Below, one piece after another: positions 13,179 through 25,371 of a stretch of 64,000 nucleotides of DNA (position 1 is its first letter; every line of letters begins with the position of its first letter). The notes under the pieces are model-generated. The model worked only from the letters and a program-made list of their open reading frames with translations, did not search any database and was not told where the DNA came from. Origin of the DNA: Steromphala cineraria (taxonomy: Eukaryota > Mollusca > Gastropoda > Trochida > Trochidae); contig OU744723.1 of assembly GCA_916613615.1 (NCBI GenBank), positions 27,302,710 to 27,366,709 of the forward strand. The letters run 5' to 3'. Position numbers and translations under genes: made by a program.

Positions 13179-14084
13179 ATATATAATTTATATTTTATAT
13201 CATTACATTTGTTTTAGGAAACTAATGCTAAGAATACGTGTCTATCCTTCTTAGAAATATTTGACGATCTAGGGATTCTGAGTCGATTCTAAAGCGAAAC
13301 TCATGCCAGTCAAGTACCACTGCAGATGAATGCTGACTGCACGTGCATCATACACCAAGGATGACACGGCAGCGTTCGCGCGATGCGTTTCACAACCGAA
13401 AACACATTGGATCTATCCAGGTCTTTTAATTAATTACTGTGTCCGCCACCTTATATTTTAGTACAAAATTGTGTCTTTCCAAGTAGTCTCTTTAGCGAGG
13501 AAGGCATTGTCTGAACTTTAAATACAGAATCTAGAGTGCTTTCAATCCATGTATTGTTGCTACAAATGAGAATTGAATCGTTACCGTAATCGTTTCTTCT
13601 AAAACTACGGATATATAGATCTAGGGTTGATAAATGACATGGTTCAGGATAATACATTTTGCAGAATTTGGGGTAGTATTTGAAGAAATGAACCTTTGGT
13701 GAATCCTACTTCTGTCCGTTTAAAATCAAATGATGGTCTGACTCTCATTTAAAGGTACAGTTGTACGTGGTCAAGACGAGGTCTATGAAATGACACCAGG
13801 GGGCGCCGTGAGTCTCCCATGTGAGCAGGTGCGAGGCGACGAACATGTCTTGGCCACCCTCTGGTTCAAGAACGACGTGTTAGTGGTTATTCTGGCTCCA
13901 AATGGGGGAGTGAGTTACACAGCTAGATCATACGAAAGGCTGACCATTAAAGACGATAGAAGCCTTGTACTCGACAATGTGACGGTCCAAGATACGGGCA
14001 ACTACTCTTGCAAGGTGTTTGTAAATGACACATCAACAGCGTCCATTACTCAGAAGCAGGTTACACGGGTTTTAGTTGTTCAAG
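12660..14084 (+). CDS. Alternative N-terminal module A: signal peptide plus V-type Ig domain (lachesin/IgLON-like)
   Basis: Exon 1A (12660-12708) encodes M-E-G-R-N-I-L-L-A-L-V-G-I-L-Q-A, a typical short signal peptide, and stops at a GTACGT donor in phase 1. Exon 2A (13755-14084, 330 bp, phase 1-1) encodes one complete Ig fold: first Cys in L-P-C-E (about residue 39), Trp in L-W-F-K-N (53), and D-T-G-N-Y-S-C (Cys about 102). It ends V-L-V-V-Q-G at a GTATGG donor. No stop or polyadenylation follows before copy B. Its end phase fits both the exon at 17374 and the Ig2 exon at 20089. Joining to 20089 gives V-V-Q-G-P-P-Y-I, the usual Ig1-Ig2 linker of this family and a predicted protein of about 339 aa. 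The module is therefore read as an alternative start of the downstream gene; a stranded partial duplicate is the alternative. Confidence 0.72.
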
Positions 14085-15817
14085 GTATGGAAGGAATCAT
14101 GTATTTAAACCTTTTCATCTCTTTGAAGGTAATTTATTGGCGTTTTAACCAATATCAAGTATCTGTTGAAGATAGCATTCTCTGGGAGTTTTTATACTAC
14201 TCATAAAGGTGGTGGATGATACCATGTTTCCATTGATTTATAGTTTTAACTTTATACTCATTTCTTTTCCTATCATTTTTACTACATCATGTTGAAGTTG
14301 CCTGGTTGTAAAATAAACATTTTTCTCGAGTCCAGATATTAATTTCTTTAGTACTACAAAATTGAAAAAGGTTAATTCATATCAGCCAATTTTGGGGTGA
14401 ATATTATCCTTGTGGACACGAGTTTGACTTGTTTCATAAGAAAATTACAAACTCCCCTTCGTCTAACATATATCTACATACCTTATTTATAAGATGGATG
14501 ATAATAAATTAATTGCTAGGTTAGTTGTTATAATCATATATACAGCATTTGAAACAATTTTAATGTTTAGAATTGGATGAATGAAGATATTCCCTCCTGC
14601 AGCCTCTAGGGGAGTGCATTATATGTGGTAAATGTTGATAGTCGTCTATCTATCTAAAATGAATTTATTAAGCAGTGAATGATCTCAAAAGGACAACCAA
14701 ACCTGTTGAGAGTAGAACGGAGATTTGTTAATTCTCAACACATCGAGACAATAATTATATGATAACAAATCACTCAACTACAATATAATAAATAAAAATA
14801 TTATGTATACAAATGAATCAGTAATAATAACAATAACTGTTTCATTAAACATCGCTGCTGGAATTACAAGATATAGTTGATATCAAATGCACACATAACT
14901 GCTTCCATAGTATATACACATACACATGCAATTCACCATATTACACGTTGCAACACCCCCCCCCCCCCCCCCCCCCCAACCATCTCTCCCCTGACACTTC
15001 CTCAATGTCAACATCCTTCGCAACTTCAACCTCTTCTTTCCACGGGTGTCCTTGAAGTTGGCAGTCAGAGGGCAGTCTACTACAAGGATATAATACTCAA
15101 ACACACATTTTAAAAGGGCCATCCGGACTTGAAATATCATACTGCAATTTTTATGAGCATCAAGTATAGACGTTTAAGTTTTGAGAAAGGCAGAGTAACA
15201 GTATATGTTTGAGAGATTATAATCCGTGTCAACGAATCAGCGGTGTTGTTACTAAGCTAATAAATATATGCCTTTCTTGCATAGGTTGCTCCTTTTCTAG
15301 GGATACCCTGTTTTGAGGATAATTGTCTTTAAAAGTTTGAAATATTTCAATGTTTTACTGAAAGAAGAACTTTGTAACAGGCTATTTTGAAATAAGCCAT
15401 AAAATTGGTCTTTGAATCATTTCTCTGACCAACGAAACAAATTTCATCACTGCAGATATGGCTTAACTCGATTCTTGTAGCCTTCGCTCATATATTAAAG
15501 CTTTACCCTAGACCAATGAGGATAATTTAATGTATAAGGTTTGAAATGTAATAGATAAATTATGACACAAGGGGTGTATACGAGCTATCGTCCCACTCGT
15601 GTCAATCATGTAACTGTTTTATCCAATGGGCAACGTCTTGCGGACTTTCACCCGACATCAACATTTCCGGCATGATCATCAGACCAGCGAGTCGGAGTGA
15701 CTCTGTTTACTCTTTAAATTTGTAATGATAAATAATTTGATGGTTTTTGCATACCCTAACATAAGGTCACACTAAAATAAAATAAGGTAACACTGCTTTT
15801 TGTCTTAAAGATTGGAT
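14085..15817. other. Intron or spacer after module A
   Basis: No further exon seen. It holds a run of 22 C at 14956-14977 and AT-rich sequence. The frames at 14877-15140 are shadows around the C-run. Confidence 0.5.
14956..14977. repeat. Poly-C run, 22 bases
   Basis: An uninterrupted run of 22 C. The complementary G-run could form a quadruplex, and its exact length is the kind of position where assemblies err. Confidence 0.95.
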
Positions 15818-17056
15818 TTTATTTAATTGTTAATTTTTACAACCAATGCTCTAATTCATAATACATCAAGTGTTGATTTTGTTGTGTAAGGGTTTAGCTT
15901 TAAATGACCATAAAATTCATATTGCTCGAAAGTATATATTCATAGTGTTCCGGGACACCACTGAATTTCTGCAGTCTTTTTGCACTGCAAAATGTGTGAT
16001 AGTTCGCTTGTTGTCTAAGTGGTTTTCATTTCTGTGATCTTGTTCTCATGTTTGAATATGCAACAATGTTGAACTTTCTCAAGATCGTGGGCCAGATGTT
16101 GGCCAAGATGTCGGAAATAACTGTGGTGATATTTTCGTGACGTAATAGACATCAGCTTAAGTTTTCTTGGTACATGATTTACCATTGTAACAAGATCAAA
16201 GGAACATATTGGATAATTTCTATTTATAGGAAGATTTATAGGAAGATTTTATTTTCTGCTTCATTGTAAGGCTAAGGAGGGGAAATATACTTCTTCGTAT
16301 TCCTGATTTTAAAATTTTAATTCTAAAACGTAATTTTTTGATATTTGATTTATAAATCAAAAACACTAAAACACTAGACTCGGTCTCTCTCTCCTCTATG
16401 AAGTTTTCCATTGAGCAGCAGGGATCGGGGTAGTGTTTCCTCCTTCACTGCCTAAGTAGAGGATATGATATGATCTATGCCCTTGTATGACACATTGCCA
16501 ACCCTGCACGGATACCTCAACCACATGTTACTACTGAAATAAACGGTGATCATATATCTCGACATGTAATTTATTCAGTATCTCGACACGTAATTAATTC
16601 CATCAACATGATATAAATTGGAGTGATATCAGGCAACTGCTTACTCCGCTAAACACCAGCGTGGAATCATAATGGAAGGACGTAATATACTGCTTGCTCT
16701 TGTTGGGATACTCCAGGCCGGTACGTCACGTGACAAACTATTCTTTGTTGGAGACTTTTAAATGTTTTTCTTTCTTTTAATATAAAGAAGCTCTATATGA
16801 TTGAACAAGTTATAAATGCAAATTAAAGGGTTTAGGGTTTCAATGAACCTAATAAGGAACGATAGTTATCATGTTAAAACATTTGACAGGAAGAGGCCTC
16901 ATTGCCAATTTTGAATTAAATTTGAATACATTAATAACAGGAGTCATCAGAAGATGACATATTCAAACTGTCACCATTAAGCTAGGTCTATCAGTTTTTG
17001 AGTTCTGCTCCGAAGCAAAATTCTAAGTTACGTTTCCATGAATACCGTAAAAGATA
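15818..17056. repeat. Segmental duplication, copy B (promoter plus signal-peptide exon)
   Basis: Counterpart of 11787-13178. The exon differs from copy A by one silent change (GCTCTC/GCTCTT), while the flanking non-coding sequence has diverged more. Copy B repeats TATCTCGACA(C/T)GTAAT twice in its proximal promoter near 16555-16595, where copy A has it once. Confidence 0.9.
16612..16618 (+). promoter_or_regulatory. TATA-like box of copy B
   Basis: TATAAAT, 60 bp upstream of the ATG at 16672, is the duplicate of the box at 12600. Function is inferred from conservation and spacing. Confidence 0.5.
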
Positions 17057-20000
17057 AACATCTTCTAAGAAGTAGAAAATACAATAACGATAGTTAGAAC
17101 GATAGTTAATGGCCTCCTTCATTATGAAAAATATTCAAACATGAAAAGCAAATTTGTCCAAAATTGCAAGACGTCTCCCATAGTGGACTTTTACATTCCG
17201 AAGCCGATTTCCCTACACATGGATGGATTTTGCCTTCTTTGTCAAACGAAATCATTGAAATTATGTACTCCCGATGGAGTAAGCTCCTTCGGGCAAAATA
17301 GCAACATTAGACCCAATACTAGTCATAAACTAATCGGAGTAAAGCTTATCTGAAGAATGTTTCTCTGTTTGAGTGGGCGGGCAGATGCCTGAGATCACCT
17401 CCGAGATGCTACCTGTAGTGGCGCGTGAAGGGGAGACTGCTCGTCTGGTCTGCTCTGTGACAAACAAGGGGGGAAACAAGGTAGGTCACAACATCTTACA
17501 AACATCTTACAAACATCTTCCTGACCATCATGTAATGAAACTTGGTTTTTGGCTAAAACACAATTCATTATTCGTTTAGTTTGATTGATAATTAAATTTG
17601 ATTTCAGTAACCTTCGAGACCTGGTATGTAAGCTTAAAGTCCCATCGTCATACTTGCATTCGGTTCGTACAGTACCATCAGCAAAAGTGCCATAGCTTTT
17701 AAAGTTCACATAACCACAAACATATTTCACTATTTTCTTTGAAAGATATTAAAGTCTGATTACAATATTGTATAGTGCGCCAAAGGTCGCTACTCAAATA
17801 TGTTCAGTTTGGTAATGAAAGCCGTTTTTGAATGCAACTTTTGATGGACCACTTATACCTACCTGGCCACAAACCAGTGAATGCATGACTGGTCACATCC
17901 CCTTTTTATGACGTCATGAACAGACTCGTTATCTATACATCTTTTGTAACAGTACTACAGAAAAACAGATTTTCAGAAAATACTTTCCACTCAGTTAGCT
18001 AAATCATTTCACGATGTAACACTACTAAGCATTTGGTGTAAAAAAGATATCCACATCAATGGTAATTAAACAATTATTTAGGCGGTATTTCAGTTGAAAT
18101 AATGATACGCTTATCTGTATATAGTCTGTTTATTACGTCACAGCTGCTCGAGTTTTATGGCCCATAACTCGTTGGGTTTTTCACAGCCTATAATTAATGA
18201 GAGGCTAATTAAAGGTGTTTATTCGACAAATTACAAAAAATTAAGTCAAGCTTTTATTTTGTTGAAAAATCGAGAAGTGATGAAGTCCAGGTTAGTGGAT
18301 GTTTAACGAACCCGCTTTCGGTGAACTCATCATTATGTGTGTAGGTTATACACCGCGTCTCGGTTGCCGCAGTTGCTTCCGATGGGTATCAACTTAGGCG
18401 ACAACTAGAGCCTGATTCGTAGAAATAGAAAAGTAAATCTATTCGTGCGCTACAAAGACGGCTTTCAAGCCTAAATTTAGGAACCGGATATTGTGATGAG
18501 GTCACACTTGCTTCGCCTTCATGCCGACAGGCCGGGGCTTACGTTTCGCTCGTGTTGGTAAACTGTCTCAGTTTGGTCCGATCTTCTCATGGTTGGTCGC
18601 AAAATATTGCTAAAAGTACCACGAATACAGAAAAAATACTTTTTTTTAAATATTGCAGTTTGTATATTGGTCTTTAATGTGAATTATGTTATTGCACTGG
18701 CCTACATGTATGGATGGTATTGGTTACAGATCGTGTGGATCTTCGAGGCGACGAGAGAGCAGATCAGCAGTGACGCGGTGCTGGAGGAGATAGGTCAACC
18801 TGGTCATTACGAGGTGGAGATGCAGACTGAAGGGGCCGTGACCAGCTCCACCCTCAGCATCCTCGGATTGAGGGGGTATGATGCGGGCAGCTACCTCTGT
18901 TTAGTTATGGTAGCAGGCCTCCCGCATAGTCAGTGGCCCAAGAAATCTACGGTCCTCACAGTGGAAGGTATGTTATACTCAACATTTTAGAAAAATGTGA
19001 AATGTTCAAGTTCATATTGTAGTCATCTAGTTTATAGTGCTAATTTCCACAGGGAATGTGTGCTCAAAGCGCTTACATAAAAGACTGTTGGTGAGACTGT
19101 ATATCATGTTGGCCTTGACATTTCCAAAATGACATACAGTTTGCATAGCTGAGCAATAATTTGATCAAACGGCTCCAAAATGAATGAATAGTATCATCCA
19201 GAAATTGATGTTTTCTCCCCAAAGTCTCTCCAAATTGTCAGTATCAAAAGAAATGAAAGTTTGCTGAGCATGCTTAGCAGCGATTGTTTTGAACTAATAT
19301 GAAACGGACTCGAGACGTTTATTAACCTCAAAATATGGGTTGATCTCAGTTGAGTATAAACTCAGTTGATCATGACGTTGAGTTGAGTACGGTGTTTTAT
19401 AACCTCGGGGCCTGATCTCATCCCTATTGAACACTTGTTGGATAGAGTGCAGTGATGTTTGATTCTGGTTCGTCCGAGACGTAAAAAATGTATGAACACT
19501 ATCAACCATCTTTGATGGTGTGTTACTATCAATGGTAGCCATACCAGGTAGCTCAAAACTTCAGTTGAATTCAGTATGGTCACGTGTTGTGCCGATGAAA
19601 GAATATGCCTGGAGTCAAGAGAACTCTTATCTGGTTGTTTTTATATCTAATTATTATAGCTCCACCTATAAGCTTCCTGGCCTTAGAGAAGGATCATACG
19701 AGAACGTTCCTTTATAACATCATAAGGGGCCTTCATGACGTTATGTTTCAAATACAAACTAATACTTAATCATGCCTCAAGATGTTTTTTCAATCTCATG
19801 ATGAAGGACTGCTTTCAATAATGTGAAATGGACCTTTAGGAAATAAACGTTAAGCTAGAAACGGATGTAAAAAATGTTGAAACTATGTAATATGGTTATA
19901 CTTTAGTTTTTTTGTAAGTGCCATAAACTTAGTAATAAGACTCAGTTACAGTACTTTGACTCAGATATACAATGCAAATTCATGTTGAAACATAAGATTT

Positions 20001-23000
20001 AATTGAGGCGCTCATAAAATCCAAGAATACAATAAACTCAAATCATGAAAAGAGTGTAACTGATGAAATGTTTGTATCTATTGACCAGGTCCTCCGTACA
20101 TACGATACGACGAAAGTTCATTTCGGGAAGTGGCTAATGAAGGGGACACGGTCGAGCTCACATGCGTTGGCTACGGTATACCTAATCCCAATATCACGTG
20201 GTCTCGCGTGGATGGACAGCCACTGCCGAATGGGGAGGCCGAATTCACGGTACATCCAGCATCATATCAGCATCGTTCATTACTAAACACGTAGTTAGAT
20301 CATCTTCATTCCTTCTTAGTGTATGTTGTTTTGTTCAGGTATCAATACACGAATACCATTGTCAATTGAAATAATTTGGTTTTAATCGCTTATAAAATAT
20401 AATACAATGAGTCAATTTACAGAGATCATGAATTCGACCTGACTTGTGAGAGAAAGAGAAAACGAAAGAGTGGGGAGGTATCAAAGCCAACCAAGTACAG
20501 CAGAGGGGCACGTGGTATCAGAGAGTTCCACAAGAAGAATGAAAGCAAAACTCTTCCTCATATACGGCTTGGCATTGATCTGCCAGAATAACACTGGTTG
20601 TCGCCCTAGATGATATGGCTATATAGTTTACAGTTACATTTGACTGAATTATTCAATATAAAATAGACTTCAAGTGTTTGCGATCCTTATAGTGTCATAC
20701 ATTGAATTACTTGAATTTGAATTACTTGAATACATGTATTGATCAAGACAAACCAAATAGCCCATGGACGTGAGATGGCTGTCTGTATTGAGAGACTGTA
20801 ACAAATAGTCAAAGGTCATGGTGTCCATGGTACCATCAAGGGTTATAAACACCACTGACTTTAAACGTATCCATTTGAAGTCAAATAATACAATAATTAA
20901 GGGGAAACAATAACACTATCCATTGTTTTCGGTTGCACGATTTATTTTACAGCTCTTACAAGCGTTCACCAAGCCAATCGAAGCACTTGATTACAAGCGT
21001 ACCGGTTGTACTTTACAAGCGGACACCAACAACACGTGCGACAGAGATAGTATTGATGGCAATTGGTTAATTTCTCGTAGCTAACACGATGAATGTAACT
21101 AATACTTTGAAAATATATATATAAATGATTATAGTATCTATTAATGTATTTTTGATCGTAGTATATTTTCGTTTTTTGACAGAATAGTACATGAATACAG
21201 AATTGTCGAAAGAAATCTATTTATATTGTATGTTTTTGCACACGGCTAACTTATTTATGACACTACAAAGCCCATTTTCGGCTTACAGTTGACTGAACAT
21301 ATATTTTACAAGCAGACTGAGGCGTACACGTTCACACGGGGTGTCAAAGTTGCCACAGATGACTTTATCCTCGGGTCTTGGAATGACACTATTTATAAAG
21401 CCCACGGGTCATGTATTTTCTAACTTATAAATCGACAGAAACAGCCGGTTAATTGATATAGGGTGATTTCGAGTGTGACATTTCGTAAACCATCAGCGAC
21501 TTATGTTTACGCTGATTTTATTCATAAGACAGCCACAGAGGTGGCGTTGTTCATAAACCCCAAGTTATCTGTATTGAAATGATTTGACTGATTACTTGAA
21601 GTGAGAATATGTAAAGAGGTTATGGTAAATACACCCCACAACTGAGACCAGGAGTTGTCTGGTAGATCAGAAGACGATGTTTCAATAAAAAAAATTATCG
21701 TATGTAAGAATAAATTCATGATGACAAGAAAAACGCAATCAGATTTTGATATTTGCATTCATAACATTTGGGCACTTTGATGTCCGAAAACATGTTCATA
21801 TACTGAGAAATGAAAGTTTGTATTATATAACATTGTCATATTTGGGATGTTACATTTGTTCACTATCTAAATGGTACTTAGTTCTAAAAGTTTGTATGAA
21901 TCGTTTGCCAGCCAGTAAACAATTATGCTAATGTTGAACGGAATAAACGATGCCGTTGATCCAGAAAGTTTATGTTATCTTTATTTTGAACGTATATTTG
22001 CTAGCTGTTTAGCTGTTTTGGGATTTATGTGTTTCTAGGGACAAGTTCTATCAATAAACGACGCAAGTTTCGAGAACTCCGGACAATTCCGCTGTGTCGC
22101 CGACAACGGTATTAACCCCCCAGCGTCCTTGGTCTCCGACTTGGCCGTCGCTACAGCACCCAGAGTTACCGCAGTGGTAAACAGAGTGGGACAGATTCAA
22201 AACAGATTGTGTGTGGCTACTCTTGGCTGCATTGTTGAAGGTAAATAGTGATCATTGCGGTTATTTTCTCGAAACCTTCTGATTTTTGTTGATGTGTCAC
22301 TCAAATACACAAATATACATACAAATCTCTTCTTTTTTATAGGTAACTCGTAACTACCTGCTAGAAGATTACTCTTTACACCCATTGGGATATTATTGCT
22401 TTTTTAAGGTTTCATGCCGTAACATCATCTGCAATGTTGGTTATCTCAAAACCACTTTTTCTGCTATGAAATGGTCTACATACGCATATATATAAAATGT
22501 TTTTTTATCAATCAATAGTTAAAATTTATGACGAACGAAATTGGAACTTGAACTCAGGACCCTGTTGATGTCAAGCAGCGCCTTTCCCTCTTGAACTAAC
22601 GAGGGACCATGCCACTTGAACATTTTGTTGTGTCATGTTTTTATTTTTATTGTTCTCTATAAATATATATCTTTATTGAAATGAAATAGTTTTAAAGGGG
22701 CAGTAGCACGTTTTTAGGGGGGATATAAGGTGATGCTAGGAAAATGAAAATTAATTGTTCCAATTGACAGACAATTTATTTAAACTGAATGAAGAAGTAA
22801 TAATTCAAATTAATAATGTAAAGTTTAGCCATGCGATTCATTTTTCTTCCACAAAATGAATAAAAGCTGTTCACACAAAATGGCCGCCAATGGATTTTAT
22901 GTGAATCTTCATACTTTGTCCTCTGACTTTGGATAATTGGTTAATGCTATGAGATTTTTGACTCTATCAAAATAATACATTTATCATTAACATACAATTA

Positions 23001-24835
23001 TCAGTGAACATTTTAAAATATAAAATTATCAAAAAAACGTGCTACTGCCCCTTTAAGTAAGAAGGCGTGAGCATACGTGACTTCATGTTATGTTTGATCA
23101 AGACACATAAAACCTGAAATGTGTATTTTAAAAGGTTTATGAATAAATCGTAGATAGAAAATATAGTTCTAATCATTGAGCGTTCAATGGCAATCATATA
23201 TATATTCAAAGTATATGTATATGTCATCATTTCCCTTCCAGGGTACCCTTCCCCTGTAGTGGAATGGTCCCGGGTATATATTGAGGGAAGAGAAAAGCTG
23301 GAGTCCAGTGAGAAGTTCTACCTGGACAGACGAGTACAGTCAGGCCGGTTCAGGATGACCAAGACCTACCTGTACACACTGACCATCAACAGCGTCAACG
23401 CCGCCGACTACAGAGACTTCACCTGCACAGCCACCAACAGCAAGGGGTCAGCTCAGGCCGTCATCACAGTCTTCGGTAATTATCTTACAGATTACAACAC
23501 TCCAGAAATTACATGGGGGGAATCACTTTATTCTACAAATCTACATGGATCTAAAAATATTAGTTTATGCAAAATGAATAAGGGACAATCCGATTTAAGT
23601 AAAGTTAGATCGACTGCTCCATATTTGTTTATAGTATCGGACTTAATTTTATATATATATATATGACACATATATATAAGGCATATGAACTGTGACCTTA
23701 AAGTTCGGCAAGTTAATAAACAGATTGTATACTCGATATAATTTCCTCTAGCCGAAATGGAGGATCGATCACCTTTATATATATATAAAATATATATACT
23801 TGTTAACAAGTCTAAATGCGACGCATCCAGTCATCATTAAAATGATATCTACAGCAAGTGTCGTCTGAAGTATTTTATCTTTCAAATCTACATTTACTTC
23901 ACGTGAGACCCCCTTCATCTTTATATATAGTCGTAGATACATTTTGCTGTTTTCATCCTTTTGGTGTGAAAACCTTAGAATTGTTTATGTTCGTTTAACA
24001 TTTCAATTAATTGTTTACTAAAGATTGCTTTGCAAATAATGGAAACTGAGTAATCCTTTCCCCAAGGCATATGAACTGTGACCTTAAAGTTCGGCAAGTT
24101 AATAAACAGATTGTATACTCGATATAATTTCCTCTAGCCGAAATGGAGGATCGATCACCTTTATTCTGGGCTCATTTAGCGTATATTTCCTTTGTCTGCT
24201 ACAGTTTTCAGGTCTATATCCCTGCTAATTAAACATTAATTTTGTCTGCTGCAGTTTCTCAGGTTCATAACCCTTGTGTTATGTTTGATAATTTTGTCTG
24301 CTGCAGTTTTCAGGTTTATAACTCTGGTAATATGCATGATGATCTTGTCTGCTGCAGTTTCAGGTTTATAACTGGTAATATGTAGGATGATCTTGTCTGC
24401 TGCAGTTTCAGGTTTATAACTGGTAATATGTAGGATGATCTTGTCTGCTGCAGTTTCAGGTTTATAACTGGTAATATGTAGGATGATCTTGTCTGCTGCA
24501 GTTTCAGGTTTATAACTGGTAATATGTAGGATGATCTTGTCTGCTGCAGTTTCAGGTTTATAACTGGTAATATGTAGGATGATCTTGTCTGCTGCAGTTT
24601 CAGGTTTATAACTGGTAATATGTAGGATGATCTTGTCTGCTGCAGTTTCAGGTTTATAACTGGTAATATGTAGGATGATCTTGTCTGCTGCAGTTTCAGG
24701 TTTATAACTGGTAATATGTAGGATGATCTTGTCTGCTGCAGTTTCAGGTTTATAACTGGTAATATGTAGGATAATTTGGTTGTTTTTTCAGACCCTGAAG
24801 ACCAGGAAGATGCAGTTCTACCCCCATGCCACTAG
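16672..24835 (+). CDS. Secreted three-Ig-domain protein, lachesin/IgLON-like
   Basis: Exons: 16672-16720, 17374-17480, 18730-18967, 20089-20249, 22039-22240, 23242-23475, 24792-24835; all have GT-AG borders and phases match throughout, giving 344 aa. Residues 1-16 are a signal peptide. Ig1 (about 22-131) has Cys43, Trp55 and D-A-G-S-Y-L-C109. Ig2 (132-228) has L-T-C157, N-I-T-W169 and S-G-Q-F-R-C204. Ig3 (about 229-330) has G-C249, V-E-W261 and F-T-C314, plus an extra Cys243. The order and P-P-Y-I / A-P-R-V linkers resemble lachesin and IgLON cell-adhesion proteins. Those are usually GPI-anchored, but here the last exon adds only D-P-E-D-Q-E-D-A-V-L-P-P-C-H, with no hydrophobic tail, so a secreted product is inferred. 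The acceptor at 17373 was chosen because the AG at 17384 would bring an immediate stop. An adhesion or immune recognition role cannot be decided from sequence. Confidence 0.85.
17600..18680. repeat. Dispersed repeat, related to 53345-53845
   Basis: The intron between the two Ig1 exons holds a segment whose stretches match 53345-53845 in order and orientation, for example GTCATACTTGCAT, AGCCTGATTCG / TGCCTGATTCG, TTTCAAGC...TTAGGAACC and ACCACGAATACAG. It is non-coding. The family is not identified, and the exact ends are not visible. Confidence 0.65.
22530..22620 (-). repeat. Possible tRNA-derived SINE relic
   Basis: On the minus strand, GTTAGTTCAAGAGGG (A-box-like) is followed about 30 bases later by TCCTGAGTTCAAGTTCC (B-box-like). 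The spacing fits a tRNA-derived pol III promoter, but no tRNA fold can be completed, so a decayed SINE is the likeliest reading. It sits beside the MITE in an intron of the Ig gene. Confidence 0.35.
22696..23052. mobile_element. Complete TTAA-flanked MITE, 357 bp
   Basis: The element starts AGGGGCAGTAGCACGTTTTT and ends with its inverse, flanked on both sides by TTAA (22692-22695 and 23053-23056). The interior is non-coding and contains TTTAGCCATGCGATTC and AAAATGGCCGCCAAT, shared with the copy at 42744-43043. It lies in the intron between the exons at 22039 and 23242. A TTAA duplication indicates piggyBac-like mobilisation in trans (inference). Confidence 0.9.
23678..23778. repeat. 101-bp direct repeat, first copy
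   Basis: Identical, as far as can be read, to 24064-24164 (offset 386). It runs from AAGGCATATGAACTG to GATCGATCACCTTTAT. The identity suggests a recent local duplication inside the last intron of the Ig gene. Confidence 0.92.
24064..24164. repeat. 101-bp direct repeat, second copy
   Basis: Second copy of 23678-23778. It ends shortly before the 48-bp array. Confidence 0.92.
24190..24775. repeat. 48-bp tandem array, about 12 copies, ending just before the last Ig exon
   Basis: The unit contains CTTGTCTGCTGCAGTTTCAG and TTATAACTGGTAATATGTAG. The last nine copies (from about 24334) are nearly identical; three upstream copies are diverged. Each unit carries CTGCTGCAGTTTCAG|G, a good 3' splice-site look-alike. 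The array stops about 16 bp before the real acceptor tract at 24781-24791. Confidence 0.96.
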
Positions 24836-24888
24836 CTACATGCCACTAGCTACATGCCACTAGCTACATGCCACTAGCTACATGCCAC
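24826..24888. repeat. 14-bp tandem repeat containing the stop codon of the Ig gene
   Basis: ATGCCACTAGCTAC is repeated four times and followed by ATGCCAC. The TAG of the first unit (24833-24835) is the predicted stop codon of the lachesin-like gene. Confidence 0.95.
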
Positions 24889-25365
24889 GGATGAGTTTGA
24901 ACTAATTTGCTTTTTACTCTGTTTTGGTAATTGAGAAATGTAGATTCTGATTGTGTACAGGTACTTTAGTAACATTGTACTCCTATAATTTTGGACAAAT
25001 ATGAATCTCATATTGATAATTATATACATTAAGAACAATTGCATGCAAGAGTATAAAAAACTTCTGTAATATGTTAGCAAATGTGTCCAAATTTTCCATT
25101 CCACTAAATCTGTTGAAACAGCGTTGTTATTTTACCTGGTTTTGGCTTTTCAAAGTCACATAAGATGATTCAAGTTTAATATTGCAAATATTGAAGAATG
25201 TACATTTTCTCTAGTGACTCTTTACATTTCTGCTACCAGTAGTGCTCTATAGGGCTTGTGTCTGGTCCACTTTCACTTTCATAATGTAACTGCAAACCAT
25301 AATATTATGTACTTGAAACTGTTTGAGGATTGGTTTCTTCCTAATAATGACTCTTACCGAAAAAA

Positions 25366-25371
25366 AATAAA
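25366..25371 (+). terminator. Polyadenylation signal AATAAA of the Ig gene
   Basis: This canonical hexamer, about 530 nt downstream of the stop codon, is the likely end of the lachesin-like transcript. Other hexamers upstream were not excluded. Confidence 0.55.

Noticed and set aside
17384..17385. AG at 17383-17384 as the acceptor of the Ig1 exon
   Set aside because: Joining there in phase 1 gives an immediate stop; the AG at 17372-17373 keeps the frame through the whole Ig domain.
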